Assembly (NCBI GenBank): GCA_018224485.1 | Contig: JAGTVE010000011.1 | Span: forward strand, 1-26,442 | DNA: 26,442 bases | Origin: Thioalkalivibrio sp. | GTDB lineage: Bacteria; Pseudomonadota; Gammaproteobacteria; Ectothiorhodospirales; Ectothiorhodospiraceae | Reading direction: 5' to 3' | Shown here: positions 1 to 7,673 of the stretch, piece after piece | Layout of the letters: every line of letters begins with the position of its first letter | Position numbering within the stretch: the first letter of the stretch is position 1 | Translations under genes and position numbers: made by a program | The notes under the pieces: model-generated | The model's input: only the letters and a program-made list of their open reading frames with translations | Databases searched by the model: none | What the model was told of the DNA's origin: nothing

Positions 1-201
1 AACGCCATCGTCGCGATGGCCCAGGGGCTGCAGATGGAGATCGTGGTCGAGGGTGTGGAGACCGAGATGCAGCTGGAGTACCTGAGGTCCCTCGGATGCC
101 CGGTGGTCCAGGGTTTTCTCTACGGACAGCCCGACTCCCTGGAGAACGTCTGGAGGCGGGCGACGAGCCGGCGCCGGGAAGCCAGCGCCGCCGGACTGTG
201 A
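1..201 (+). CDS. EAL-domain (cyclic-di-GMP phosphodiesterase family) protein, C-terminal fragment
   Basis: The reading frame is open from the first base of the window and stops at 199-201, so only the last 66 residues are visible. They match the end of an EAL domain: an AIVAMAQGL helix, then VVEGVETEMQ, then LGCPVVQGFLYGQP. In EAL phosphodiesterases the EGVE glutamate helps form the catalytic site and the Q-G-F/Y-L segment closes the barrel. Full-length proteins degrade cyclic-di-GMP to pGpG and often carry sensory or GGDEF domains upstream, but those parts lie outside the window, so sensor type and activity cannot be judged. The residues after the barrel are a short arginine-rich tail. The gene is followed by 92 non-coding bases before rluC. 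Confidence 0.85.
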   Translation, partial: NAIVAMAQGLQMEIVVEGVETEMQLEYLRSLGCPVVQGFLYGQPDSLENVWRRATSRRREASAAGL

Positions 202-293
202 AGACTCCGCATCACCGGCCAATGGCTTGCCACCGCGTCGGCCTTGCTCAGCCGTGGGCTCTTCCCGCCCCGCGAATCCGCTAGCATCTCGCG

Positions 294-1262
294 ATGACAA
301 AACCCTCCGGTCCCAGCTTCCTGAGCGTCCCCGCCGTGGCAGAGGGTCAACGGCTGGACAACTTCCTTTTGCGGCAACTGAAGGGCGTTCCCCGGAGCCT
401 GGTCTACCGACTGGTGCGCAAGGGGGCCATCCGGGTGAACGGGCGCCGGGTTCGGGTGGAGCGTCGGGTCTCCGGCGGGGACGAGATCCGGGTGCCTCCC
501 CTGGACCGTCCCGCCGTTGCCGGTGCCGAGACTTCGGTCCATGTCCCGGATGGGGTGCTGCGCCTTCTGCGCGCCGCGATCATCCATGAGGACGAGGACT
601 ACCTGGTGCTGGACAAACCGGCCGGCCTGGCGGTGCACGGCGGTAGCGGGTTGTCCTTTGGCATCATCGAGGCCGCGCGCCTCATGCGGCCGGGGATGGC
701 GCTGGAACTGGGCCACCGGCTGGATCGCGAGACCAGCGGGTGCCTCGTGCTCACGAAGAGCCGGCGCGGACTTCAGGCCTTTCACGAGGCCCTGCGAACC
801 GGGCGCATCGCCAAGCGGTACCTCGCGCTGGTGACCGGGCGCTGGCAGGGTCCGCCGCAACGCTGTGATCTGCCGATCGCTCAGGAACGGGACGGTGCTG
901 GACACAGGCGCATGCGGGCGGTGGAACAGCCGGGCGCCGGCTCCGCGCGCGCCGCCATCAGCCTCTTCACGCCGGTGGAGCCGTACGGACAGTTCACGCT
1001 GGTGGAGGTCGATATCGGCACCGGCAGAACCCATCAGATACGGGTCCACGGACGGGCAATGGGGCACCCGGTCGCGGGCGATCACGACTACGGAGACCCG
1101 GAGGCCAACCGGACTGCCCGGGCCGCCGGGCTGCAGCGCATGTTCCTGCACGCCCAGGCGATCCGCTTTCCCGACTGGGGGGGAGAGGAGCGGCTCTTTT
1201 CCGCACCTCTGCCGGATGACCTGCAGGACGTGCTGCAGACCCTCGCGGGGGTCGGTCAATGA
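294..1262 (+). CDS. rluC: 23S rRNA pseudouridine synthase RluC
   Basis: The 322-residue product has an N-terminal S4 RNA-binding domain (about residues 15-75, with GQRLDNFLLRQL and GAIRVNGRRV) followed by an RluA-family synthase domain. The catalytic motif HRLDRETSG is at 141-149, making Asp144 the expected nucleophile; a later segment, GRTHQIRVHGRAMGHPVAGD, is typical of the family. In E. coli RluC isomerises uridines 955, 2504 and 2580 of 23S rRNA. Length matches E. coli RluC (319 residues). The ATG at 294 has no Shine-Dalgarno sequence, but the S4 domain begins soon after it, so the start fits. The gene ends in an ATGA overlap with the next gene, suggesting translational coupling. RluD is less likely because the S4 and central sequence are RluC-like. 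Confidence 0.9.
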   Translation: MTKPSGPSFLSVPAVAEGQRLDNFLLRQLKGVPRSLVYRLVRKGAIRVNGRRVRVERRVSGGDEIRVPPLDRPAVAGAETSVHVPDGVLRLLRAAIIHEDEDYLVLDKPAGLAVHGGSGLSFGIIEAARLMRPGMALELGHRLDRETSGCLVLTKSRRGLQAFHEALRTGRIAKRYLALVTGRWQGPPQRCDLPIAQERDGAGHRRMRAVEQPGAGSARAAISLFTPVEPYGQFTLVEVDIGTGRTHQIRVHGRAMGHPVAGDHDYGDPEANRTARAAGLQRMFLHAQAIRFPDWGGEERLFSAPLPDDLQDVLQTLAGVGQ

Positions 1263-1942
1263 TCCCGCGCACGCGATCGGATGCACTGGCGCTGGTTGTG
1301 TTCGACTGGGACGGGACGCTGATCGACTCGATCGCGCGCATCGTGCGTTGCCTCCACCTCGCGATCGAGGGGATCGGCGCCGAGCCCCGGACCGATGCAC
1401 AGCTCCGGGACATCATCGGGCTCGGCGTGCAACAGGCCACGGAGGACCTCTACCCGGGGGCGGATGACGCCTTCATGAGGGACCTCACGCGCGCCTATCG
1501 CGAACATTATCTGGAACGGGACACCACACCGACGCCGCTGTATCCCGATGCCGAGGCCACTCTTCGGATCCTGGCGGAGCGCGGCTTTCTGCTGGCGGTG
1601 GCCACCGGGAAGTCGCGCCGCGGCCTGGACGAGGCGCTGGAGGTCAGCGGGCTGGCCGGGTACTTCGATGCGACGGTCACCGCCGACGAACACCCCTCCA
1701 AGCCGCATCCGGGCATGCTGGCCCACCTGCTCGACCGGCTGGGGGTCGAGCGCCGGGATGCGGTGATGATCGGTGACAGCGCTTACGATCTCCTGATGGC
1801 CCGGAGCCTCAGGGTGCTTGGGGTGGGAATCACCCACGGGGCGCACGATAGGTATCGTCTTCGGCGCAGCGGTGCCGCAGCGCTGATTGACGAGCTCTCC
1901 GAAATCCCGCCCCTGCTGGAGTCCAAGCAGCGCCCCGCCTGA
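1259..1942 (+). CDS. HAD-superfamily (HAD-IA, Gph-like) phosphatase
   Basis: The 227-residue protein carries the four HAD motifs in order: DWDGT at 16-20 (Asp16 nucleophile, Asp18 acid/base), the ATGKS threonine region near 117-121, Lys148 in SKPHP, and GDSAYD with Asp173 and Asp177 binding magnesium. An alpha-helical cap sits between motifs I and II, as in phosphoglycolate phosphatases and related HAD-IA enzymes. It is a soluble magnesium-dependent phosphatase, but the substrate cannot be read from the sequence. Its ATG overlaps the rluC stop by four bases. An rluC-HAD-SppA order also occurs in Pseudomonas (established context, from memory), which supports a housekeeping role, perhaps clearing a damaged or toxic phosphometabolite. 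Confidence 0.88.
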   Translation: MIPRTRSDALALVVFDWDGTLIDSIARIVRCLHLAIEGIGAEPRTDAQLRDIIGLGVQQATEDLYPGADDAFMRDLTRAYREHYLERDTTPTPLYPDAEATLRILAERGFLLAVATGKSRRGLDEALEVSGLAGYFDATVTADEHPSKPHPGMLAHLLDRLGVERRDAVMIGDSAYDLLMARSLRVLGVGITHGAHDRYRLRRSGAAALIDELSEIPPLLESKQRPA

Positions 1943-1946
1943 ATTT

Positions 1947-1989
1947 CCGGCGCGCTCCCTGGTCTCTTGCGATGGCCGGCGCGCGCCGG
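1947..1989. repeat. GC-rich inverted repeat between the HAD gene and sppA
   Basis: CCGGCGCGC at 1947-1955 is the exact reverse complement of GCGCGCCGG at 1981-1989, so a transcript could form a 9-bp stem around a 25-base loop. The right arm is also part of a 14-base self-complementary block (1976-1989). No run of T follows, so this is not a textbook intrinsic terminator. It may reduce read-through from the HAD gene or stabilise an RNA end. A smaller GCCGG/CCGGC pair lies at 2005-2019. Confidence 0.35.
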
Positions 1990-2036
1990 ACCCTCATCCG
2001 TCACGCCGGCACGTCCGGCGACTCAGCAACGCAATC

Positions 2037-2044
2037 AGGAAGGA
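2037..2044 (+). promoter_or_regulatory. Ribosome binding site deciding the sppA start
   Basis: AGGAAGGA lies just before the ATG at 2048, with the first AGGA seven bases from the start codon. It is one of the strongest Shine-Dalgarno matches in the window. It favours 2048 over an in-frame TTG at 1967, which would add 27 residues with no family resemblance. Confidence 0.75.
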
Positions 2045-2047
2045 TTC

Positions 2048-3019
2048 ATGGCCAATTCAAATCTGGAAGAAAAACCGAACTGGGAACGGGAGACGCTGGA
2101 GAAACTGCTGCTTGCGCAGGTGACGGAGCAGCGGCGTGCGCGGCGCTGGGGTGTATTCCTCAAGCTGCTGTTGCTTGCCTACCTGTTTGCCCTGCTGTTC
2201 CTCGTATGGGGTAAGGACCTGGGACTTTCCGGGTTGTTCGAGCGTGATAAGGAATCACAGGAGCACGTGGCCGTCATTGACATCGAGGGATTGATCGCCA
2301 GCGCATCAACGGCGAATGCCGAGGACATCAACGAGACACTGCGCGAGGCCTTCGAGGACGATGAGACCTCTGCGGTGATGCTGCGGATCAACAGCGGCGG
2401 TGGCAGTCCGGTGCAGGCCGGCCTGATCCACGACGAGATCCGGCGCCTGCGCGAGTCACACGAGGAGATTCCCGTTTACGCCGTGATCACCGACGCGGGT
2501 GCATCCGGTGCCTATTACATCGCGGTGGCCGCCGACGAGATCTTCGCCGACAAGGGCAGCATCGTCGGTTCGATCGGCGTTCGCCTGGACAGCTTTGGGC
2601 TGGTCGAACTTATGGACCGTTGGGGCATCGAGCGGCGCCTGTTCACCGCTGGCGAGAATAAGGGCTTCCTGGATCCCTTCCTGCCGCTGCAGCAGGAGGA
2701 GGTGGCGCATGTGGAGGATGTGATCGGGCAGATTCACGAGCAGTTCATCAGCGTCGTGCGCGAGGGTCGCGGCGATCGCCTGGACGAACAGCAGGAAGAG
2801 ATCTTCAGTGGCCTGGTCTGGACAGGGGTCGATGCGCTGGATCTGGGACTCATCGACGGTCTGGGCGATGACCGGTTCGTGGCCCGCGAGGTGATCGGCA
2901 TCGAGCGGATGGTTCTGTTCGAGCCCAAGCGGACCGCGCTGGAGCTGCTGCTGGAAGACCTCGGGGTCGCGATCGGGAATCGCATCCTGAACTGGCAGAA
3001 CACTCCGCAGTGGCGCTGA
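2048..3019 (+). CDS. sppA: Membrane-anchored S49-family peptidase (SppA, short 36K type)
   Basis: The 323-residue protein has a charged cytoplasmic N-terminus, one transmembrane helix at about 34-54, then a single S49 protease domain facing the periplasm. The catalytic pair is visible: Ser153 in GASGAYY and Lys205 in AGENKGFLDPF. Their 52-residue spacing equals that of Ser147 and Lys199 in Bacillus subtilis SppA. Upstream, LRINSGGGSP forms the oxyanion-hole region and ADKGSIVGSIGV the following core strand. At this length it is the one-domain form, expected to act as an oligomer, unlike the double-length E. coli SppA. The role is digestion of cleaved signal peptides and other membrane peptides. 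It follows the rluC-HAD pair after 105 bases and has its own strong ribosome binding site. Confidence 0.88.
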   Translation: MANSNLEEKPNWERETLEKLLLAQVTEQRRARRWGVFLKLLLLAYLFALLFLVWGKDLGLSGLFERDKESQEHVAVIDIEGLIASASTANAEDINETLREAFEDDETSAVMLRINSGGGSPVQAGLIHDEIRRLRESHEEIPVYAVITDAGASGAYYIAVAADEIFADKGSIVGSIGVRLDSFGLVELMDRWGIERRLFTAGENKGFLDPFLPLQQEEVAHVEDVIGQIHEQFISVVREGRGDRLDEQQEEIFSGLVWTGVDALDLGLIDGLGDDRFVAREVIGIERMVLFEPKRTALELLLEDLGVAIGNRILNWQNTPQWR

Positions 3020-3027
3020 GTGTCGTG

Positions 3028-3103
3028 GGGTGGGCCAAGCGCAGCGGGCCCACCCTTCCGACCGCGATGCGTCCCGATGGGCACGCTGCGCGTGGTCTGC
3101 CCT
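3028..3103. repeat. Pair of inverted REP-like repeats in the convergent sppA/csiV gap
   Basis: The first unit is a hairpin with a perfect 9-bp stem (3028-3036 with 3047-3055) around AAGCGCAGCG. The second unit is an imperfect inverted copy of it: the reverse complement of 3035-3052 matches 3078-3095 at 16 of 18 positions, and this copy has its own short stem (3079-3083 with 3098-3102). Two inverted palindromic units between convergent genes resemble REP/BIME elements. Such elements can stop transcription or protect RNA 3' ends. No T-run follows the hairpins. Confidence 0.6.
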
Positions 3104-3128
3104 GCATTATATCGGGAATCGCGGGAGG

Positions 3129-3818
3129 TCAGTCGTCGATGCGGGTGACGCGCGCGATGATGCCGACCGCCGGATGGTCCAAATAGAAGAGATCCTCGCC
3201 GGAGTTCATGCGCTGGCTGCCCCGTACCGGCACCGCAGGGAATGCGTCGGGATCGATGGCGACCGCCTGGGTCGCGTGAAACATCAGATCGGTCTCGAGA
3301 TGCAGGAACCGGCCGACCCAGACCCGCAGCCGACCCTCGAGCTCGTAGCGCTCCTCCCCGGCGGCCAGGGGGCGGAGCCCGGCTGCAGCGGCCGCTCCGT
3401 CGCCATCCCCGTGTTCCTGTCCCTCGGGACGCCTGAGTCCGAGATACCGCCCCTCCTGCACCTGGATCCAGGGCGCGGCCTGGTAGCCCCGACCGATCTG
3501 ATCCCAGGCGAGGCGGGCCAGCACGCGCCCCTCTCCCGAGCGCTCGATGCGAGAAGCGACGTTCTCGAGCTCGAAGCCGTCCGCTGACGGGCGGATCGGC
3601 CCCTCGCCAATGGCGAATCCGGACAGGTCGGGAGCCAGTGGCCGGGCGACGGCATCCATGAAGGCCCGGCTCTCCGGACCGAGGTGTTCGAAGATCACGA
3701 GCTCGATCCGGTAGCGGCGGCCCACCTGGCTTGCCCCCGTTCCGGGGAACAGCGCGAGCAGCGGAAGGGCGGCGGCGCGGGACAGGAATCGCCTGCGGAG
3801 TGTCGGGTTCATGGGCAT
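3129..3818 (-). CDS. csiV: CsiV-family periplasmic protein (cell-shape / peptidoglycan-associated)
   Basis: I recognise the CsiV family from the RYRIELVIFEH start of the mature part, the ending FYLDHPAVGIIARV, and the position directly downstream of mfd, which is typical of gammaproteobacteria. In Vibrio cholerae CsiV binds peptidoglycan and supports LpoA-dependent activation of the synthase PBP1a. The product from 3818 is 229 residues. The N-terminus is a signal peptide with an unusual RRRFLS stretch before the hydrophobic core (AAALPLLALF) and a likely cleavage after GTGA. An AGGAGG at 3830-3825 lies six bases before the ATG at 3818. Another ATG at 3833 forms an ATGA overlap with the mfd stop and would add five residues. 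A Gly/Ala-rich insert (near GQEHGDGDGAAAAAG) looks like a flexible loop. Confidence 0.8.
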   Translation of the reverse strand: MPMNPTLRRRFLSRAAALPLLALFPGTGASQVGRRYRIELVIFEHLGPESRAFMDAVARPLAPDLSGFAIGEGPIRPSADGFELENVASRIERSGEGRVLARLAWDQIGRGYQAAPWIQVQEGRYLGLRRPEGQEHGDGDGAAAAAGLRPLAAGEERYELEGRLRVWVGRFLHLETDLMFHATQAVAIDPDAFPAVPVRGSQRMNSGEDLFYLDHPAVGIIARVTRIDD

Positions 3819-3824
3819 CGTGTC

Positions 3825-3830
3825 CCTCCT
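3825..3830 (-). promoter_or_regulatory. Ribosome binding site favouring the csiV start at 3818
   Basis: Read on the minus strand, AGGAGG occupies 3830-3825, followed by GACACG and the ATG at 3818. This perfect core at ideal spacing overlaps the last base of the mfd stop codon, so ribosomes finishing mfd would arrive on top of it. Confidence 0.7.
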
Positions 3831-6800
3831 CATGCGGCCTGACGCTCGGGCGCGATCTGGTTCAGCAGGCGTTCCACCGCGGAGATGCGGGCCTCCAGCG
3901 TCTCGATGTCGGCGTGAAAGCGGAAGGCCTTCTCTCCGTCGAGCCGGTAACTCCCGGGGTCCGACTGTACCAGCCGTACCATTGCGCCGACATCGACCCG
4001 GGGTTGCTGGCCGAAGAGGAGGCGTCCGCCGCCGGGTCCGAGTTCCAGCTTGCGGATGCCGAGCGGCAGCAGCCGCAGTCGCAGGCGGGTTGCGGCCATC
4101 AGGGCCCGGGCGGGACCGGGCAGCAGCCCGAAGCGATCGATCAGCTCCACCTCGAGGTCGCGCAGGGCGGCGGTGTCGGGTGCACTCGCGAGGCGCTTGT
4201 AAAGGATCAGGCGGGTGTGTACGTCGGGGACGTAGTCCTCGGGAAGCAGCGCCGGCAGCCCCGGTTCGACCTCTGTCGTGGTTGTCGTGGTCTCCGCATC
4301 CGGCATGTGTCCGGAGCGCAGGGCATTCACCGCCCGGTTCAGCAGGTCGTTGTACAGGGTGAAGCCGACCTCCTGGATCTGGCCGCTCTGTTCCGCGCCC
4401 AGCAGCTCGCCGGCCCCCCGTATCTCGAGGTCATGGCTCGCCAGTGTGAAGCCGACACCGAGATCCTCGAGTTCGGAGATCGCCTCGAGCCGTTTGCGGG
4501 CATCTGCTGTCATCGCCTTCGGCGGCGGTGTCAGCAGGTAGGCGTAGGCCCGGTGGTGGGACCGGCCGACGCGTCCGCGCAGCTGGTGCATCTGGGCCAG
4601 TCCCAGCCGGTCCGCCCGGTTCATGATGATGGTGTTTGCGGTCGGCACGTCGATTCCCGTCTCGATGATGGTGGTGCAGACCAGGACGTTGAAGCGACGG
4701 TGGTAGAAGTCCAGCATCACCTGCTCGAGTTCGCGCTCCCGCATCTGACCATGCGCGACGCCGACGCGGGCGCCGGGCAGCAGTTCCTGCACCCGGCTCG
4801 CGGTGCGGGCGATGGTCTCGACCTCGTTGTGCAGGAAGTAGACCTGCCCTCCGCGGCGCATCTCGCGCAGGCAGGCCTCCTGGATCACCGCGTCGTTCCA
4901 TTCGCTGACGAAGGTCTTGATCGCGAGCCGCTCGCGCGGCGGGGTGGCGATGATCGACAGATCGCGCAGACCGGCCAGCGCCATGTTCAGCGTGCGCGGG
5001 ATCGGCGTGGCGGTGAGGGTCAGCATGTCGACCTCGGCGCGCAGCCGCTTCAGCGCCTCCTTGTGGCGAACGCCGAAACGCTGTTCCTCGTCCACGATCA
5101 CCAGTCCGAGGTTGCTGAACTCCAGTCCGCCCTGGAGCAGCTTGTGCGTGCCGATCACGATATCGATCCTGCCGTCCGCCAGGCCCTGGAGCACGCCGGC
5201 CTGGTCGCGGGCACTGCGGAAACGGGAGAGCGATTCGACCCGTACCGGCCAGTCCGCGAAGCGGTCACTGAAGTTCTGGTGGTGCTGCTGGGCCAGCAGG
5301 GTGGTCGGGACCAGCACCACCACTTGCCGGTGGTTCTGCACGGCGACGAAGGCCGCGCGCATCGCGACCTCGGTCTTGCCGAAGCCGACATCGCCGCAGA
5401 CCACACGGTCCATCGGCTGGGTGGCCGCCATGTCCGCGAGCACGGCCTCGATCGCCTGCGCCTGGTCCGCGGTCTCCTCGAACGGAAAGGCGGCCGCAAA
5501 GGCGTGGTAATCGGGCGTCTCGATCTCGAAGGACGTGCCCTCGCGGGCCGCCCGGCGCGCGTGGATCTCGAGCAGCTCAGCCGCCACGTCGCGTGCCTTT
5601 TCCGCGGCCTTGCGCCGTGCGCGCGACCACTGTTCGCTGCCGAGGCGATGCAGGGGCGCGTGGTCACTGTCGGCCCCGGTGTAGCGGCTGATCAGGTGCA
5701 GCGAGGAGACAGGGACGTAGAGCTTGGCGTGATCCGCGTATTCCAGTGCCAGGAATTCTCCCGGCTGGCCACCGATGGTCAGGGTCTGCAGCCCGAGATA
5801 GCGTCCGACGCCGTTCTCCTCGTGCACCACCGGCGCGCCGACATGGAGGTCGCCGAGGTTCTGGATCACCGCGTCGGCATCCCGGGTCGGACGGCCCCGG
5901 CGCCGCGACTGCATCGCGCGGAGTCCGAACAGCGCGGCCTCCGGCACCACCGCCATCTCCCCCGGTAGCTGGAAGCCTTCGGAAAGCGCGGCGACCGTGA
6001 GCATCGTCGGTGCATTCTCGGACAGGAATGCCGTCCAGTCCGCCACCGGCTGGGCGTCGATGTCCTGCTCGCGCAGGAGGGTCGTCAGGGCCTCGCGCCT
6101 TCCGGCGGACTCGGCGGTCAGAAGCACGCGCTGCGGCCCGTTCAGGAACCCGCGCAGCCGCTCCGCGGATTCGGGCCGGCCGTGCTGGATCCCCAGCTCG
6201 GGAAGCGGTTGCCACCGGAACGGCACCCGCTTCCCGCGTTCGGCCGGGAGCGGCGCGGCACTCGGCCCCAGGGCGACTCCGGACAGGCGGCCGAGGGCCT
6301 CGGTGAGATGCCCGGTGTCCAGGTAGAGTTCGTCCGGCGGCAGCAGCGGACGGTCGACCTGGTGCCGCAACTGCTCGTGGCGGGATGCGACCTCTGCGGC
6401 AAAGCGGGAAGCGGCGCCCTCGATGTCGCCGAACTGGACCACCCTTGCATCGGCGCAGTAGTCGAAGAGGCTGCCGAGGTGGTCAAAGAACAGCGGCAGG
6501 TAGGACTCGACGCCGGCCGGCGCCAGTCCCTCGCTGACATCACGGTAGACCGTGTGGCGCGACGGGTCGCCGGCGAAGCGCGCCCGGTAGCGGCCGCGAA
6601 AGGCCTTTACCGACTCGGGATTCAGTGGAAACTCGTGGCCCGGCAGGATCTCCAGCGCCTCCACGCGCTCGGTCGAACGCTGCGACTCGGGGTCGAAGTG
6701 ACGCAGGGAATCGACCTCGTCGTCAAGGAATTCCACCCTTACGGGCATCTCCGCACCCATCGGGAAGACGTCCAGGATCTCGCCACGCATCGCAAACTCG

Positions 6801-7312
6801 CCATGGGTGAGCACCTGCTGCACCGGCGAATACCCGCTGTCGGCAAGGGCCTCGCGCAGCTGCATCCGGTCGAGCCGCTCTCCGACCTTCAGCACCAGGC
6901 AATTGCCCATCAGCCACTCGCGCGGCGGCAGGCGCTGCATCAGCGTGGCCACCGGCACGACCACCAGCCCGCGCCGCAGGGACGGCAGCCGGTAGAGGGT
7001 GCGCAGGCGCTCGGAGACGATGTCCTCGTGCGGCGAGAACACGTCGAAGGGCAGGGTCTCCCAGTCGGGCAGACGCAACACGGGCAGCTCGCTGTCCGCG
7101 GCGAAGAACGACCACTCCGAGGCCCACTGGTCTGCCGCCTCGTTGCTCTCCGTCACCACCAGCAGGGGGTGGTCGAAGTGCCGGGCGGCCCGCGACAGGG
7201 CGAGCACCGCGGCGGTAAAGCCGAGGTCGGTCCAGGTCTCGAAACCGGAAGAGGGGAGACGCCCCGGGTTCAGTGGGTCTCGGGCGGCGTCAGGCATGTC
7301 GGGATCGCGCAT
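3830..7312 (-). CDS. mfd: Transcription-repair coupling factor Mfd
   Basis: The 1160-residue protein matches Mfd in length (E. coli 1148) and domain order. An N-terminal UvrB-like module includes LPDWETLPFDVFSPHEDIVSERL, a RNA-polymerase-interacting (CarD-like) domain lies at about 488-560 (HEENGVGRYLG, then KLYVPVSSLHLISRYTG), and a RecG-type translocase follows with Walker A GDVGFGKTE (Lys646), DEEQ at 741-744 and TATPIPRTLNMAL. The C-terminal TRCF autoinhibitory domain completes it. Mfd pushes stalled RNA polymerase off damaged DNA and recruits UvrA. Three start codons are possible: ATG at 7375, 7312 or 7297. The first lies upstream of a good -10 hexamer and adds 21 residues unlike the family, so 7312 is preferred; none has a clear Shine-Dalgarno. 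The gene overlaps csiV by the ATGA at 3833-3830 if the upstream csiV ATG is used. Confidence 0.96.
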   Translation of the reverse strand: MRDPDMPDAARDPLNPGRLPSSGFETWTDLGFTAAVLALSRAARHFDHPLLVVTESNEAADQWASEWSFFAADSELPVLRLPDWETLPFDVFSPHEDIVSERLRTLYRLPSLRRGLVVVPVATLMQRLPPREWLMGNCLVLKVGERLDRMQLREALADSGYSPVQQVLTHGEFAMRGEILDVFPMGAEMPVRVEFLDDEVDSLRHFDPESQRSTERVEALEILPGHEFPLNPESVKAFRGRYRARFAGDPSRHTVYRDVSEGLAPAGVESYLPLFFDHLGSLFDYCADARVVQFGDIEGAASRFAAEVASRHEQLRHQVDRPLLPPDELYLDTGHLTEALGRLSGVALGPSAAPLPAERGKRVPFRWQPLPELGIQHGRPESAERLRGFLNGPQRVLLTAESAGRREALTTLLREQDIDAQPVADWTAFLSENAPTMLTVAALSEGFQLPGEMAVVPEAALFGLRAMQSRRRGRPTRDADAVIQNLGDLHVGAPVVHEENGVGRYLGLQTLTIGGQPGEFLALEYADHAKLYVPVSSLHLISRYTGADSDHAPLHRLGSEQWSRARRKAAEKARDVAAELLEIHARRAAREGTSFEIETPDYHAFAAAFPFEETADQAQAIEAVLADMAATQPMDRVVCGDVGFGKTEVAMRAAFVAVQNHRQVVVLVPTTLLAQQHHQNFSDRFADWPVRVESLSRFRSARDQAGVLQGLADGRIDIVIGTHKLLQGGLEFSNLGLVIVDEEQRFGVRHKEALKRLRAEVDMLTLTATPIPRTLNMALAGLRDLSIIATPPRERLAIKTFVSEWNDAVIQEACLREMRRGGQVYFLHNEVETIARTASRVQELLPGARVGVAHGQMRERELEQVMLDFYHRRFNVLVCTTIIETGIDVPTANTIIMNRADRLGLAQMHQLRGRVGRSHHRAYAYLLTPPPKAMTADARKRLEAISELEDLGVGFTLASHDLEIRGAGELLGAEQSGQIQEVGFTLYNDLLNRAVNALRSGHMPDAETTTTTTEVEPGLPALLPEDYVPDVHTRLILYKRLASAPDTAALRDLEVELIDRFGLLPGPARALMAATRLRLRLLPLGIRKLELGPGGGRLLFGQQPRVDVGAMVRLVQSDPGSYRLDGEKAFRFHADIETLEARISAVERLLNQIAPERQAA

Positions 7313-7327
7313 GGGTGATGGCGCGCC

Positions 7328-7333
7328 AGTATA
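7328..7333 (-). promoter_or_regulatory. Candidate -10 element of an mfd promoter
   Basis: On the minus strand TATACT at 7333-7328 matches five of six positions of the sigma-70 -10 consensus. A weak TTCGGC lies 18 bases upstream as a possible -35. Transcription would begin near 7321, giving a leader of about 9 bases to the ATG at 7312 or 24 to the ATG at 7297. Confidence 0.4.
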
Positions 7334-7360
7334 CCGGTCGCGCGCCGAAAGGCCGAACAT

Positions 7361-7392
7361 TCCGCCGCCCGGCACCCCTGCCGGGTGGCGGA
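7361..7392. terminator. Strong hairpin between the DUF2892 gene and mfd
   Basis: The arms 7361-7374 and 7379-7392 pair over 14 positions around a CCCC loop, with a single non-Watson-Crick position (G-T in the plus-strand copy, A-C in the minus-strand copy). It lies 15 bases after the DUF2892 stop and upstream of the mfd -10 element, the expected place to separate the two minus-strand transcription units. It lacks a following T-run, so factor-independent termination is uncertain. Confidence 0.45.
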
Positions 7393-7406
7393 ACCTGATT
7401 TCCGCT

Positions 7407-7616
7407 TCAGGTCCTGGAAGCGGTGCCGCAGGAATTCATCCCCAACAGGCTGTAGGCGGGGCACCAGCGGAAGAGGCCGGTGACGAGCGGGACGAGTCCG
7501 ATCAGTCCCCACAGGGTCTGGGGTCCGATAAAGACCAGTGACAGCAGGATGAGTCCCACGACGATACGCAGGACACGGTCGAAGTTGCCGACATTGACGG
7601 TGGGGCTGAGATCCAT
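7407..7616 (-). CDS. DUF2892 (YgaP-like) small inner-membrane protein
   Basis: The 69-residue protein fits the DUF2892 pattern: an N-terminal VNVGNFDRVLRIVVG segment, two hydrophobic helices (about 18-32 and 35-49), then LVTGLFRWCPAYSLLGMNSC with a pair of conserved cysteines. In E. coli YgaP this module is fused to a rhodanese domain; here it stands alone, as it often does. It is probably a small inner-membrane protein with a possible link to sulfur transfer or thiol chemistry, but the free-standing form has no proven function. GAGGAGG lies eight bases before the ATG. It sits 57 bases after aguB and before mfd, all on the minus strand, and could be on the aguB transcript. Confidence 0.85.
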   Translation of the reverse strand: MDLSPTVNVGNFDRVLRIVVGLILLSLVFIGPQTLWGLIGLVPLVTGLFRWCPAYSLLGMNSCGTASRT

Positions 7617-7673
7617 GGCGGATGCCTCCTCTGAGTGGTTGACGGGGCTTGGATCGTCGCGCCACCGCCGGGT

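Noticed and set aside
120..1400. A 426-codon minus-strand frame over rluC and the start of the HAD gene
   Set aside because: It spans two unrelated real genes, has Arg/Ala/Pro-rich content and no family signature.
1967..2047. TTG-initiated extension of sppA
   Set aside because: The added 27 residues have no family resemblance, and a strong AGGAAGGA precedes the ATG at 2048.
3731..5968. A 745-codon open frame on the plus strand opposite mfd
   Set aside because: High GC keeps stop codons rare. The translation has no recognisable motif, and the opposite strand encodes all Mfd motifs.
7313..7375. Longer Mfd start at 7375
   Set aside because: It would place the best -10 hexamer inside the coding region and add a Gly/Arg-rich stretch not seen at Mfd N-termini; it cannot be fully excluded.
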